Positions 32,984 through 42,125 of a stretch of 64,000 nucleotides of DNA are shown here, piece by piece. Position 1 is the stretch's first letter. Each line of letters begins with the position of its first letter. Origin of the DNA: Paracoccaceae bacterium (GTDB lineage Bacteria; Pseudomonadota; Alphaproteobacteria; Rhodobacterales; Rhodobacteraceae); contig JASJAU010000016.1 of assembly GCA_030066855.1 (NCBI GenBank), positions 78,596-142,595 of the forward strand, in the 5' to 3' direction. Made by a program: the position numbers and the translations under genes. The notes under the pieces were generated by a model, which was not told where the DNA came from, did not search any database, and saw only the letters and a program-made list of their open reading frames with translations.

Positions 32984-33994
32984 TCATGCGTTTGTCCTTT
33001 CGGGGATGTCCGCGTGCAAGTGGGGCCGGTAAGGCTTGGCCGTTGGCGGCAGCTCCTTTTTTAGCGCGTAGCCCGGCTCCCGCCTTTGCCGCAACACGGC
33101 TGCAAAAAGCTCGCGGTAGCCGTCGAGAATCGACGTGTTCGGGGGCGGCAGATCGTGCTTGATGAGCTCGTGAAGGCGCGGCAGCGAATAGTAGGGCACC
33201 ATCGGGAACATGTGGTGCTCGATATGGTAGTTCATGTTCCAATACAGCCATCGGGTGACCGGATTCATGTATACCGTCCGGCTGTTCAAACGATGGTCGA
33301 GAACATCTTCGGCCAATCCGCCGTGCTGTAACAGCCCGGTCATCACCATATGCCAGCAGCCGTAGATGCGCGGCCCGCCGATCAACAATGCCGGGATATA
33401 CGAACGCCAGCCCATTCCACTGGCCAGAAGCACTAACACTGACAGCGCCACCGCCGCGTAGATCGCGACGTGAACGCGGGCCCAGAACACGGCCTTCGGC
33501 CATTCGCTCTCCGGGATGTAGTCGCGCTCGTCCGGCGAGAGACGTCCAGCCGCGTTCCGCAAAAGGACGCGTGAGGATTGCCACACATCGACGATTCCAA
33601 CATAGGCCAGCGCCTTCAGGCCGAGCTTGACGGGATGCATCCAGATGATCTCGGGATCGCGCCCGACAATGACGGTGTCGGTATGGTGCCGCGCGTGGCT
33701 CCAGCGCCAGTTCACGGGATTTCTGAGTACCTGGAACGAGGCGATGTGGTAGACCACATCGTTCATCCACCTGGTCCGAAACGCGGTGCCATGCCCGCAT
33801 TCGTGCCACCGCGAGTCGCAGGCCGAGCCGTAGAGGACGCCATAGGCGAGCCAGAAGGGCACGGCCAGCCAGCTTCCCCAGAAATAAATGCCACCCGCCG
33901 CAAAGACGATATGCAGCGCGATCCAGATCAACGTGTCGCGGACCGCCGGACCGTCCCGGCGCCGCATCAGGTCCTTCATCACCTTGCGGGGCAC
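32984..33994 (-). CDS. fatty-acid-desaturase family protein, MocD-like
   Basis: His boxes HECGH, HARHH, HIEHH; downstream partner is the Rieske gene. Family-like N-terminus extends upstream of the GTG at 33994 (see findings). Confidence 0.88.
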   Translation of the reverse strand: MPRKVMKDLMRRRDGPAVRDTLIWIALHIVFAAGGIYFWGSWLAVPFWLAYGVLYGSACDSRWHECGHGTAFRTRWMNDVVYHIASFQVLRNPVNWRWSHARHHTDTVIVGRDPEIIWMHPVKLGLKALAYVGIVDVWQSSRVLLRNAAGRLSPDERDYIPESEWPKAVFWARVHVAIYAAVALSVLVLLASGMGWRSYIPALLIGGPRIYGCWHMVMTGLLQHGGLAEDVLDHRLNSRTVYMNPVTRWLYWNMNYHIEHHMFPMVPYYSLPRLHELIKHDLPPPNTSILDGYRELFAAVLRQRREPGYALKKELPPTAKPYRPHLHADIPERTNA

Positions 33995-34320
33995 GTCCGT
34001 GTGATACCATTCCGCAGCGGCCAGCCCGGATTCGATGGCGTGTTGGGCCTCCGGTCCGGTGAGCGAATAATCGCGACCTTCGAATGAGCGCGTTTCTGCG
34101 TTGATCGGCGATCTCCCTTCTCCAAACCCTCGACGGATTACGGTCCTCCGCGCGATGCTCCTCTGACTTGGTGTTTACCCCATGCGGCAAGCACGGCAAA
34201 TCACATAAGTCCATGAGCGACCGCGAGCCGCCGGGCCGCGCGACGGCGCGTATAGGAAGCTGGCGATGGACTTCTTGAAAGGGATTGCGGCTGGGGCCCG
34301 AGAGCCCCAGCCTCTTGGCC

Positions 34321-35307
34321 TCAGTTGAGCGCCAGGTCGGTGATCTTGGTTGTCGAGAACGCCTCATCCGGCTGGCGCGTGATGACCGGATCGGAGCCTC
34401 CTGCCAAGAGTGTGTCGACCGTGCGCTGCAGGTCGGCAGGGTCCAGCGTGCCGTCCGAACCCTCGGTTAGCTTGGCGACTTCGCCGATCATGCGCACCTG
34501 ATGCTCGTAAGTCTGAGCGCCGGTCTCGTCGTATTCCAGAATGATCTCGGCGGACTCTTCGGGGTTCGCAAGCGCGAACTCCCACCCGCGCATCGAAGCC
34601 TTCAGGAACCGCGCCATTTTGTCGACGAAGGCCGGATCTTCCAGGCTGTCTTCCAGCACATACATCCCGTCTTCCATGGTCGCGACGCCATAATCGGAGT
34701 AGCGGAAGGTGATGATCTCATCTTCGGTCACGCCCGCGTCGATGACCTGCCAGTACTCGTTGTAGGTCATCGTGGTGGCGCAATCGACCTGGCGTTGCAG
34801 AAGCGGATCGACGTTGAAGTTGATCTTCTGGATGGTGGCGCCATCGTCGCCACCCTCGGTCGGGATCCCAAGCTGGCCGAGCCAGTTCAGCAGCGGAAAC
34901 TCATTTCCGAAGAACCAAGTCCCGAGTGTTTTCCCGCGAAAGTCCTCGGGTGCCGTGATGCCGGTATCTTTCCAGCAGGTCAGCATCAGACCCGACGATT
35001 TGAACGGTTGGGCGATGTTCACCAGCGGCAGCCCGCCTTCCCGCGCCGACAGCGCTGAGGGCATCCAGTTCAGCATCACGTCGGCGCCGCCGCCCGCAAG
35101 CACCTGCGGGGGAGCGATATCCGGGCCGCCGGGCAGGATCGTGACATTCAGGTCTTCTTCTTCGTACCAGCCCTTGTCGAGCGCGACGTAGTAGCCAGCG
35201 AACTGACCCTGCGTGACCCACTGCAACTGCAGCGTCACATCATCGGCAGCCTGAGCGCTGCCCGAGATCAGGGCCGCGAAAGCGGCGGTGGTGACTAGTT
35301 TCTTCAT
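34321..35307 (-). CDS. ABC transporter substrate-binding protein (NMT1/THI5/SsuA-like)
   Basis: DDVTLQLQWVTQGQFAGYYVALDKGWYEEEDLNVTILPGGPDIAPPQVLAGGGADV. Confidence 0.92.
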   Translation of the reverse strand: MKKLVTTAAFAALISGSAQAADDVTLQLQWVTQGQFAGYYVALDKGWYEEEDLNVTILPGGPDIAPPQVLAGGGADVMLNWMPSALSAREGGLPLVNIAQPFKSSGLMLTCWKDTGITAPEDFRGKTLGTWFFGNEFPLLNWLGQLGIPTEGGDDGATIQKINFNVDPLLQRQVDCATTMTYNEYWQVIDAGVTEDEIITFRYSDYGVATMEDGMYVLEDSLEDPAFVDKMARFLKASMRGWEFALANPEESAEIILEYDETGAQTYEHQVRMIGEVAKLTEGSDGTLDPADLQRTVDTLLAGGSDPVITRQPDEAFSTTKITDLALN

Positions 35308-35340
35308 GGTTTTCTCCCCGTTTTCTTCGTCTTCTCGGCG

Positions 35341-36183
35341 TTAGCGCCGTTGCGATGGGTGCCAGAACGTCACCCTTCGTTCGATCAAACTGACCACACC
35401 ATAGGACAAGCTGCCCGCCAGCGCGGCCACAAGTATCTCGGCCCAGACCATATCCAGCTCCAGCCGGCCGACCGAGATGGAAATCCGAAACCCCATCCCC
35501 ACGATAGGCGAACCGAAGAATTCGGCTACAATTGCGCCAATCAAAGCCAGTGTTGTCGATATTTTCAACCCGTTGAAGATAAACGGCATGGCCGCCGGCA
35601 GGCGCAGCTTGAAGAACCCTTGCCAGTAGCTGGCGGCATAGGTGCGCATCAGGTCTTCCTGCATGGCGCTGGTTTGGCGCAGGCCCGAAACCGTGTTGAC
35701 CAGCATCGGGAAGAATACCATCGCCACGACCACTGCGGCCTTTGACTGCCAGTCGAAGCCGAACCACATCACCAGAATGGGCGCCGTTCCGATGATTGGC
35801 AGCGCCGATAGGAAATTGCCCACTGGCAGAAGGCCGCGGCGCAGAAAGTCAGAGCGGTCGGCAAGCACTGCCGCCGCAAAGGCCGCCGAGCAACCGATCG
35901 CATAGCCCGACATCGCGCCCTTCAGGAAGGTCTGCTGAAAGTCGGCCCAGAGAACATCGGTAGAGGCTCCGAAACGCTCGGCGATCACGGAGGGCGCCGG
36001 CAGGATCACTTGCGGGATCGCCAGGCCCCGCGCGACCATCTCCCAGACCACCAGGATGGTGATCCCGAAGATCGCAGGCACCACGAGCCGCAGGGCGGGC
36101 GCATCGTCCGCCAGCCGCGCCAGCCGCGTGTTCGCCCACCAGGCCAGCAGCCAGAAGACGATGCCCGCCCCCGCCAGCGCCAT
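35341..36183 (-). CDS. ABC transporter permease (SsuC/TauC-like)
   Basis: 280 aa polytopic; adjacent to a NMT1-type binding protein. Confidence 0.9.
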   Translation of the reverse strand: MALAGAGIVFWLLAWWANTRLARLADDAPALRLVVPAIFGITILVVWEMVARGLAIPQVILPAPSVIAERFGASTDVLWADFQQTFLKGAMSGYAIGCSAAFAAAVLADRSDFLRRGLLPVGNFLSALPIIGTAPILVMWFGFDWQSKAAVVVAMVFFPMLVNTVSGLRQTSAMQEDLMRTYAASYWQGFFKLRLPAAMPFIFNGLKISTTLALIGAIVAEFFGSPIVGMGFRISISVGRLELDMVWAEILVAALAGSLSYGVVSLIERRVTFWHPSQRR

Positions 36184-37142
36184 CAGGACTCAAGCCCCAT
36201 GCGCCGCAGCGTCTGGCGCTGAATCAGCGCGATCAGCCCCACGAGCACCGCTGCCGAGATCGCCGCCATGAAGAGCGCCGACCAGATCTGGATCGTCTGG
36301 CCATAGTAGCTGCCGGACAGCATGCGCGCGCCGAGGCCGCGAACGGCGCCCGTGGGCAACTCGCCCACAATTGCGCCCACCAGAGAGGCCGCGATGCCGA
36401 TCTTGAGCGAGGCGAAGAGATAGGGCGCCGAGGCCGGCAGGCGCAGCTTCCACAGAACCTCAGCCGGACTGGCCGAATAAGTGTGCATAAGGTCGAGTTC
36501 CATGCGTTCAGGGCTGCGCAGGCCCTTTACCATGCCGACGACCACAGGAAAGAAACTGAGGTAGGCCGAGATTATCGACTTGGGCAGAAGCCCCTGCAGA
36601 CCGACCGAGTTCAGAACCACAATGATCATCGGCGCGATGGCGAGGATCGGGATGGTCTGGCTGGCGATGGCCCACGGCATGACCGAGAGGTCCATCGCGC
36701 GGTTGTGGACGATCCCGATCGCCAGAACGATACCCAGGGCGGTGCCAATCCCGAACCCAACAAGCGTCGCCGAAATCGTGATCCAGGCATGAAACACCAG
36801 GCTGCGGCGCGACGTCACCTTCTTTTCGACCGTGGTGTCCCAAAGCTCGGCAAAAACCTGATGGGGCGCGGGAAGGCGCGGCCGGTCCTGCCCGAAGACA
36901 TCGCCGATATTGCTCGGATTGCGAAAGGCGAGCGTCAGCCCGCTCATGTCGCGTCGGACGTTAGCGCCCTCGGGAGCGACGATTTCACCCGCGCGTTCGG
37001 CTTCGACCAGAGACTGATGAATGTTCAATGGGATCGCCGCGGCGTACCAGAGCGCAAGAATGGCGGCGACGACTGTGACAACCGGAAGGACATTACGCAT
37101 TGGCGGCCCCGCAACGCGCCTTCGCGCGGATGCCGCGTTCAA
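36183..37142 (-). CDS. ABC transporter permease (SsuC/TauC-like)
   Basis: 319 aa; RLPASAPYLFASLKIGIAASLVGAIVGEL (BPD transport motif). Confidence 0.9.
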   Translation of the reverse strand: MNAASARRRVAGPPMRNVLPVVTVVAAILALWYAAAIPLNIHQSLVEAERAGEIVAPEGANVRRDMSGLTLAFRNPSNIGDVFGQDRPRLPAPHQVFAELWDTTVEKKVTSRRSLVFHAWITISATLVGFGIGTALGIVLAIGIVHNRAMDLSVMPWAIASQTIPILAIAPMIIVVLNSVGLQGLLPKSIISAYLSFFPVVVGMVKGLRSPERMELDLMHTYSASPAEVLWKLRLPASAPYLFASLKIGIAASLVGAIVGELPTGAVRGLGARMLSGSYYGQTIQIWSALFMAAISAAVLVGLIALIQRQTLRRMGLES

Positions 37143-37921
37143 TCTTCATAGGCATGCCCCGCCCTTAGCCCTTCGCGAACCCGGTGGGCGATTTCGAGGA
37201 ATTCTTTTGTGTCGCGGATGTCGAGCGGCCGTTCGACCGGCAGGGTGCTCTCAATCACGTCCGTGATCCTTCCCGGTCGGGGCGACATGACGACGATCTT
37301 CGTCGACAGGTAGACCGCCTCGGGAATTGAGTGGGTCACGAAACAGATCGTCTTCTCAGTGCGCTTCCAGAGATCGAGCAGTTGCCCGTTCAGGTGGTCG
37401 CGCACGATCTCGTCAAGCGCCCCGAATGGCTCGTCCATCAGAAGGATGCCGGCATCGAATGCCAGCGCCCGGGCGATGGAGGCGCGTTGCTGCATGCCGC
37501 CCGAAAGCTGCCAAGGGTACTTGCGTCCGAACCCTTCAAGATCGACGAGTTTGAGAACCCGCTCGGCCCGCTCAACGCGCTCGGTCTTGGGGTAACCCAT
37601 GATTTCGAGCGGCAGCTGGATGTTGCCTTCCACCGTCCGCCAGGGATAGAGCCCGGCGGCTTGGAAAACGTAACCATAAGCCCGGTCAAGCCGCGCAGCT
37701 TTGGGAGACTCGCCGTTGACCGTGATCGTGCCGGCGGTCGGTGTCTCAAGATCGGCGATCACGCGCAGCAAGGTCGTCTTGCCGCAGCCCGAGGGACCGA
37801 TGAAACTCACGAATTCGCCCTTGCCGATCTCGAGATCGACATCCTTCAGCGCATGCACCGGGCCATCATTGGTCTGAAAGGTCAGATTCAGACCCGCGGT
37901 GGAAATCACATTGGCGCTCAC
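37139..37921 (-). CDS. ABC transporter ATP-binding protein (SsuB/TauB-like)
   Basis: GPSGCGKTTLLRVIADL, LSGGMQQRASIARALA, DEPFGALD. Confidence 0.95.
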   Translation of the reverse strand: MSANVISTAGLNLTFQTNDGPVHALKDVDLEIGKGEFVSFIGPSGCGKTTLLRVIADLETPTAGTITVNGESPKAARLDRAYGYVFQAAGLYPWRTVEGNIQLPLEIMGYPKTERVERAERVLKLVDLEGFGRKYPWQLSGGMQQRASIARALAFDAGILLMDEPFGALDEIVRDHLNGQLLDLWKRTEKTICFVTHSIPEAVYLSTKIVVMSPRPGRITDVIESTLPVERPLDIRDTKEFLEIAHRVREGLRAGHAYED

Positions 37922-38255
37922 TTCCCGCGTCAGCCCCTCACACGCCCGTGACCGGAGCGCCGGTTCGCATTGATCCGAATGTTGTCGCCGACAGCGCTCA
38001 TCGTCCCCTCATTGTATATGCGCGGGCGCAGGCTCGCTGACATCTTGCGCCATGGAGGCGCTTTTTTGCTCTCCGGTCAAAGTAAGGCGAGGGCCGAGAG
38101 GCGCGCAAGTCAAGAACCGCGGCAGCAGCGTTTTGGCCGGGCGCCCGAATAGCACGTGTTCCCGCGCCGTACCGCAAGGAGGAACCGTTCACCATGCGGG
38201 CCCAGCAACGGAACGTCCTTGGTCCACTGGAAACCGACAGCTTGCGAACCGGTAA

Positions 38256-39158
38256 TCAGTCCGGAATCGCTTCGATCTCCGAGCGGAACCACTCTCCAAA
38301 AGCCAACACCCGGGGGTCCGGGTAGTCGGTCTCAGGGTAAACAAGGTACATGGCGCGCGAGCCGTACAGCGGAGTCTCGTTCAGCCTCACCAAGTGGCCC
38401 GCAGCCACATCCGCCGCTGTCAGTTTTGTGTCCGCAAGCGCGATCCCATGTCCCGAGAACGCTAGGTCGATCACGCGCGCCCGATTTCCGTAGCTGATCA
38501 TTCGAGGGGTTTCAGGAAGCGCATGACCCGCCTGCGCGAACCAGGCTGACCAGTCCTCTTCGTCCCCCTCTATATAGCCAAGCGTCATACCGGCGATCTC
38601 TTCGGGAGCAAGCGGCAAGGTCCGCCCTTGGACCAGCGACGGCGCGGCAACCGGCACCAACGCGTCCGCGTGGACTTTGCTGACGGTGAGGCCGTTCCAA
38701 AGCCCTTTGCCGTACCGAAGGCCCGCGTCGATGCTCGTCTTCCGGAAATCAAGCACGGTAGAGGACATGTCCGGCTCGACGCGAATATCGGGATACAGGC
38801 TGTGGAACTTCGACAGCCTCGGCAGAACGATCCGATTGCCGTAGAACGGCGCGATCGACAGTCGAAGCGTTCCGCTCATCGGATTGTCGCTTAATCCGGC
38901 GGCGGCCGCCTGTATCCTGTCGAAAGCGGCCCCGATCTCCCCCGCGAACTTGCGAGCGGCCTCGGTGGGGACCACGCCGCGCCCCTGCCGGCGGAAGAGC
39001 TCGCGACCAAGCTCTGCCTCCAGCGCCTTGATCTGATGGCTGATCGCCGCTTGCGTGACGAAAAGCTCGTCGGCAGCCTCCTTGAAGCTCTCCCGCCGCA
39101 CGGCGGCCTCAAAGACGCGCAACTGCTTAAGTGACGGGAAGCGGTAGGAGATTGCCAA
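38256..39158 (-). CDS. LysR family transcriptional regulator (GcvA-like)
   Basis: FPSLKQLRVFEAAVRRESFKEAADELFVTQAAISHQIKALEAELG. Confidence 0.93.
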   Translation of the reverse strand: MAISYRFPSLKQLRVFEAAVRRESFKEAADELFVTQAAISHQIKALEAELGRELFRRQGRGVVPTEAARKFAGEIGAAFDRIQAAAAGLSDNPMSGTLRLSIAPFYGNRIVLPRLSKFHSLYPDIRVEPDMSSTVLDFRKTSIDAGLRYGKGLWNGLTVSKVHADALVPVAAPSLVQGRTLPLAPEEIAGMTLGYIEGDEEDWSAWFAQAGHALPETPRMISYGNRARVIDLAFSGHGIALADTKLTAADVAAGHLVRLNETPLYGSRAMYLVYPETDYPDPRVLAFGEWFRSEIEAIPD

Positions 39159-39255
39159 TCCTTTAGATTTTCTAATTTATAGTGTGAGAAATGATCATTT
39201 GAAGTCAAGTCATGTCTCCCGCATGCTGTTTCCAGTTGAACTAAGGAGACCCGCC

Positions 39256-39411
39256 ATGACCATCCCATCTCACAAGCATAAGCCACTGACATTTCTTGAC
39301 ATAATGCTGGTACGTGAAGGCTGGCACGCACGTACAAAAAGGTTTGAATCCGAGCTGGGAGCCGTTCGACGGAAGGCGTCCTTCGGAGAGCGCTTGCCCC
39401 GTTTGCCCTGA
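39256..39411 (+). CDS. hypothetical 51-aa protein
   Basis: ATG preceded by AAGGAG at good spacing (ctaaggagacccgccATG); divergent from the LysR gene; no family recognised. Confidence 0.35.
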   Translation: MTIPSHKHKPLTFLDIMLVREGWHARTKRFESELGAVRRKASFGERLPRLP

Positions 39412-39704
39412 CTTGCGCTCGCCTTCACACTGGAGAAAAGACGTGCCCAGTATTGCAATCCAAGGATTGAAGGGCGGCACTCACACAGCCTGAGCAAAGC
39501 AAAGAAGAGCCGGCTCAACAGCAGCCGGCTCACCCATGTTGGCTCCCGAGGTATCGGGATCGCGGCAGCATCGTTCCAAAAGGTGAAAGAGAACCGAACC
39601 TGACCACTTAGTGACGGCTATGAGCCAGTAGCGTACGCCCAAAGAACTCACACTTAACCGCGATCATTGCAGCCAAACCATTGCTTGGAAGATATCGAGC
39701 GTGA

Positions 39705-39875
39705 ATGGAGTTTTTCGAGGTTGGAATGAGGGGCCTTCTGGAAGCAACAACGAGTTCATTCTTCTTTGAGGGATATGACTGGTCCGGCAAGACGGGAAGA
39801 GGCCGGTTCGCAGTTTTCGCTGCAGCCAGCCTTGCGGTGGTCTTTGTTTCGCTAGTTCTCAGGGACCAGCAATGA
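39705..39875 (+). pseudogene. N-terminal DUF805-like segment separated by an in-frame TGA from the signal-peptidase-like ORF
   Basis: MEFFEVGMRGLLEATTSSFFFEGYDWSGKTGRGRFAVFAAASLAVVFVSLVLRDQQ* in the same frame as 39897..40766. Confidence 0.55.
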
Positions 39876-39896
39876 GTCGCAGCTCGCTCAATTGGA

Positions 39897-40766
39897 GTGC
39901 TGTTGCTTGCAGCCTGGATTGTTCCATCCATCGGCTACCAAGTCCGAAGGTTCCATGACACGGGCCGGTCTGGCGCTTGGATTCTGCTGAGTTATGTCCC
40001 CATCCTGGGTCTTCTAGTCGTTTTGTTCCTTCTCTTCGAAAAGAGCTCAGAGCATGCTTGGAAACCCGTTCCACGGTTGCTCTCAAGCGCTGGCTACCTG
40101 GCCAGTTTCTTCCTGGCGGCGGTCCTGCTGATGAGGATCGCCTGGGCCCCATACTGGATTCCAAGCGGAAACATGAAGCCGAACCTTCTGATCGGCGACT
40201 ACATCGCAGTGGGGCTGGTAAACTTCGCCCCCGAGCGCGGAGACGTCCTGGTTTTCCGTCATCCGACCAATGGGACGGATTACATCAAGCGGCTGATCGG
40301 CGTTCCGGGGGACACCGTCCATATGCGGGGCGGTGTTCTGCACATCAACGGATCGCCTGTGCCGCAGAGCCCCAGCGGAGTTTTTGTGGAGTCTTTCGAG
40401 CTACAAGGACCGGTGGGAAGCGCACCGATTTGCCGGGAAACCCGCGTTCCATTCGGAGGCGAATGTACGAAGGAGCAGTTCATTGAGAGCCTGCCCAACG
40501 GCAAGCAGTTCTTGGTCCTGGATGCGGGACCAAGCGCTTTGGACAACACCGGAGACCAACGAGTGCCCGATGGAATGTATTTCTTTTTGGGCGATAACCG
40601 CGACAACTCGACGGACAGCCGCGTGCCTGCACCGGTAGGGATCGGGCTGGTGCCGCAGGAGAACGTGATCGGGCGCGCCGAAAGGGTTTTGTTCTCTTCA
40701 GCCGGACGTTCGCTTTGGCATTTCTGGGCGTGGCGCGGGGATCGCTTTCTCAAGGTGATTGAGTGA
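39897..40766 (+). CDS. signal peptidase I-like (S26) protein with N-terminal DUF805-type half-domain; nucleophile position is Asn
   Basis: VRRFHDTGRSGAWILL (DUF805), IPSGNMKPNLLIGDYIAV, TDYIKRLIGVPGD, GDNRDNSTDSR. Confidence 0.8.
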   Translation: MLLLAAWIVPSIGYQVRRFHDTGRSGAWILLSYVPILGLLVVLFLLFEKSSEHAWKPVPRLLSSAGYLASFFLAAVLLMRIAWAPYWIPSGNMKPNLLIGDYIAVGLVNFAPERGDVLVFRHPTNGTDYIKRLIGVPGDTVHMRGGVLHINGSPVPQSPSGVFVESFELQGPVGSAPICRETRVPFGGECTKEQFIESLPNGKQFLVLDAGPSALDNTGDQRVPDGMYFFLGDNRDNSTDSRVPAPVGIGLVPQENVIGRAERVLFSSAGRSLWHFWAWRGDRFLKVIE

Positions 40767-40973
40767 CCCACTGCTAACCACCCAAATCGAAGTTAGCTGG
40801 CTGCCGGTTCGCGCGGACAGCCGACAACGTTGAATATCTCCTATGAGCCTTAAGCGGACGTTCAAATGGCCGAATTGATCAGAGAATCCATTGGTCATGA
40901 GTCCTGCGCATTCTAAGTGCAGGCAAACGTCAGCCTTTGCCCATTTGACAACGAAGTTGGAGAAGAACACCAC

Positions 40974-41465
40974 ATGAACCGCCGCTTTGCGATTAAGACA
41001 GTTGCCGCAACAGCCGCCATGACCATGATCGCCGCGTGCGCCCCGATGATGGATGACGGCGAAGATATCGTGGACATCGCCGTCTCGAAGAGCCAATTCT
41101 CCACGCTTGTCACCGCGCTTCAGGCGGCCGGTCTGGTCGAAACGCTCAGGGGCGACGGACCGTTCACTGTCTTCGCTCCCACGAATGACGCCTTTGACAA
41201 GCTGCCGGCCGGGACCGTCGAGAACCTCCTTCTGCCCGAGAACAAGGATCAGCTTGTTTCGATATTGACCTATCACGTGCTGCCGGGTGCTGTGCGGTCC
41301 GGCGATCTGGTTGGGAGAAAGCTTTCTGCGACTACGGTCCAGGGAAGCAGCGTACGCATCGACGGTACGGACGGTGTAACGGTTGATGGCGCCAGCGTCG
41401 TCGTGCCTGACGTCATTGCGACCAACGGCGTGGTGCATGTCATCGACAGCGTCATTCTCCCCTGA
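40974..41465 (+). CDS. fasciclin domain lipoprotein
   Basis: Leader [53 protein letters not shown]. Confidence 0.92.
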   Translation: MNRRFAIKTVAATAAMTMIAACAPMMDDGEDIVDIAVSKSQFSTLVTALQAAGLVETLRGDGPFTVFAPTNDAFDKLPAGTVENLLLPENKDQLVSILTYHVLPGAVRSGDLVGRKLSATTVQGSSVRIDGTDGVTVDGASVVVPDVIATNGVVHVIDSVILP

Positions 41466-41645
41466 CACCGCCGGGAATTCACTTCCGAGGCTCCGGTCAC
41501 ACAGGGCGTCTCCAATCTATCGCCTATGATGAGCAGTAGAGTCCGTCGCGCACATCACTAGCGAAACGCGCTCCGTTTTGCGCGCGGGAGTGATGTCTCA
41601 TGCCTGCGCGTGGAGGATTCTCGCGACAGAGGCGCTTATATCGAT

Positions 41646-41668
41646 GGTTTATGAGGGCATCATAAACC
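41646..41668. promoter_or_regulatory. perfect inverted repeat GGTTTATGA-GGGCA-TCATAAACC upstream of the Ser-rich peptide gene
   Basis: 9-bp perfect arms, 5-nt loop, read directly. Confidence 0.65.
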
Positions 41669-41727
41669 GAGGCTGTATGGGCCGCGCCTCACTGTTGCCA
41701 CAATCTCTGAACACAGAATTTAGCTGA

Positions 41728-41751
41728 AAGTGCTGCCGCAAGTGCTTCCGC
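41728..41751 (+). repeat. 12-bp tandem direct repeat AAGTGCTGCCGC/AAGTGCTTCCGC
   Basis: Two adjacent copies, one mismatch, in the 5' region of the Ser-rich peptide gene. Confidence 0.8.
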
Positions 41752-41779
41752 AAGGAATGTTGAAAGAAAGGAATCCGTG

Positions 41780-42067
41780 ATGGAGAACGAAAAGGACAAG
41801 AGCCTGTCTCGTCGTAAGGCTCTCGGCCGCCTGAGCGCGCTGGCGCTCACCGCCTATGCCGCCCCTGCGCTCACGACGTTAAGCGTCGCGCGCGCCAGCG
41901 AGGCGAGCGAAGCCAGCGAGGCCAGCTCGGCTTCGTCCGTGAGTTCGGCGTCTTCGATGTCTGAACCAAGCGTCGAGTCGCTTGCGTCCGGCGAGTCGGC
42001 CGCAAGCCTGCCGAGCTGGCCGTCCTGCTCGTCGCCTTCCGACACGGGCTGCGTGGCCGAAGAGTGA
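41780..42067 (+). CDS. Ser-rich secreted-type small protein (95 aa), candidate substrate/precursor of the adjacent HprK-PqqD protein
   Basis: MENEKDKSLSRRKALGRLSALALTAYAAPALTTLSVARASEASEASEASSASSVSSASSMSEPSVESLASGESAASLPSWPSCSSPSDTGCVAEE; RR-hydrophobic leader, 22 Ser in the tail. Confidence 0.75.
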   Translation: MENEKDKSLSRRKALGRLSALALTAYAAPALTTLSVARASEASEASEASSASSVSSASSMSEPSVESLASGESAASLPSWPSCSSPSDTGCVAEE

Positions 42068-42076
42068 CGGTCTGAG

Positions 42077-42104
42077 CCGACCTCTCACATCGTGAGAATG
42101 TCGG
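42077..42104 (+). promoter_or_regulatory. intergenic hairpin between the peptide gene and the kinase-PqqD gene
   Basis: CCGAC-c-TCTCAC-atc-GTGAGA-at-GTCGG. Confidence 0.6.
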
Positions 42105-42125
42105 ACCGTGGCGTTGGATTGATCA

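Noticed and set aside
32958-34367. 469-aa minus-strand ORF overlapping the desaturase gene
   Set aside because: Alternative frame; the other frame has desaturase His boxes while this one is Arg-rich without motifs
39506-39535. Paired AGCCGGCT palindromes (gagccggctcaacagcagccggctc)
   Set aside because: Short self-complementary words in a GC-rich intergenic region, no T tract; insufficient to call a terminator or operator
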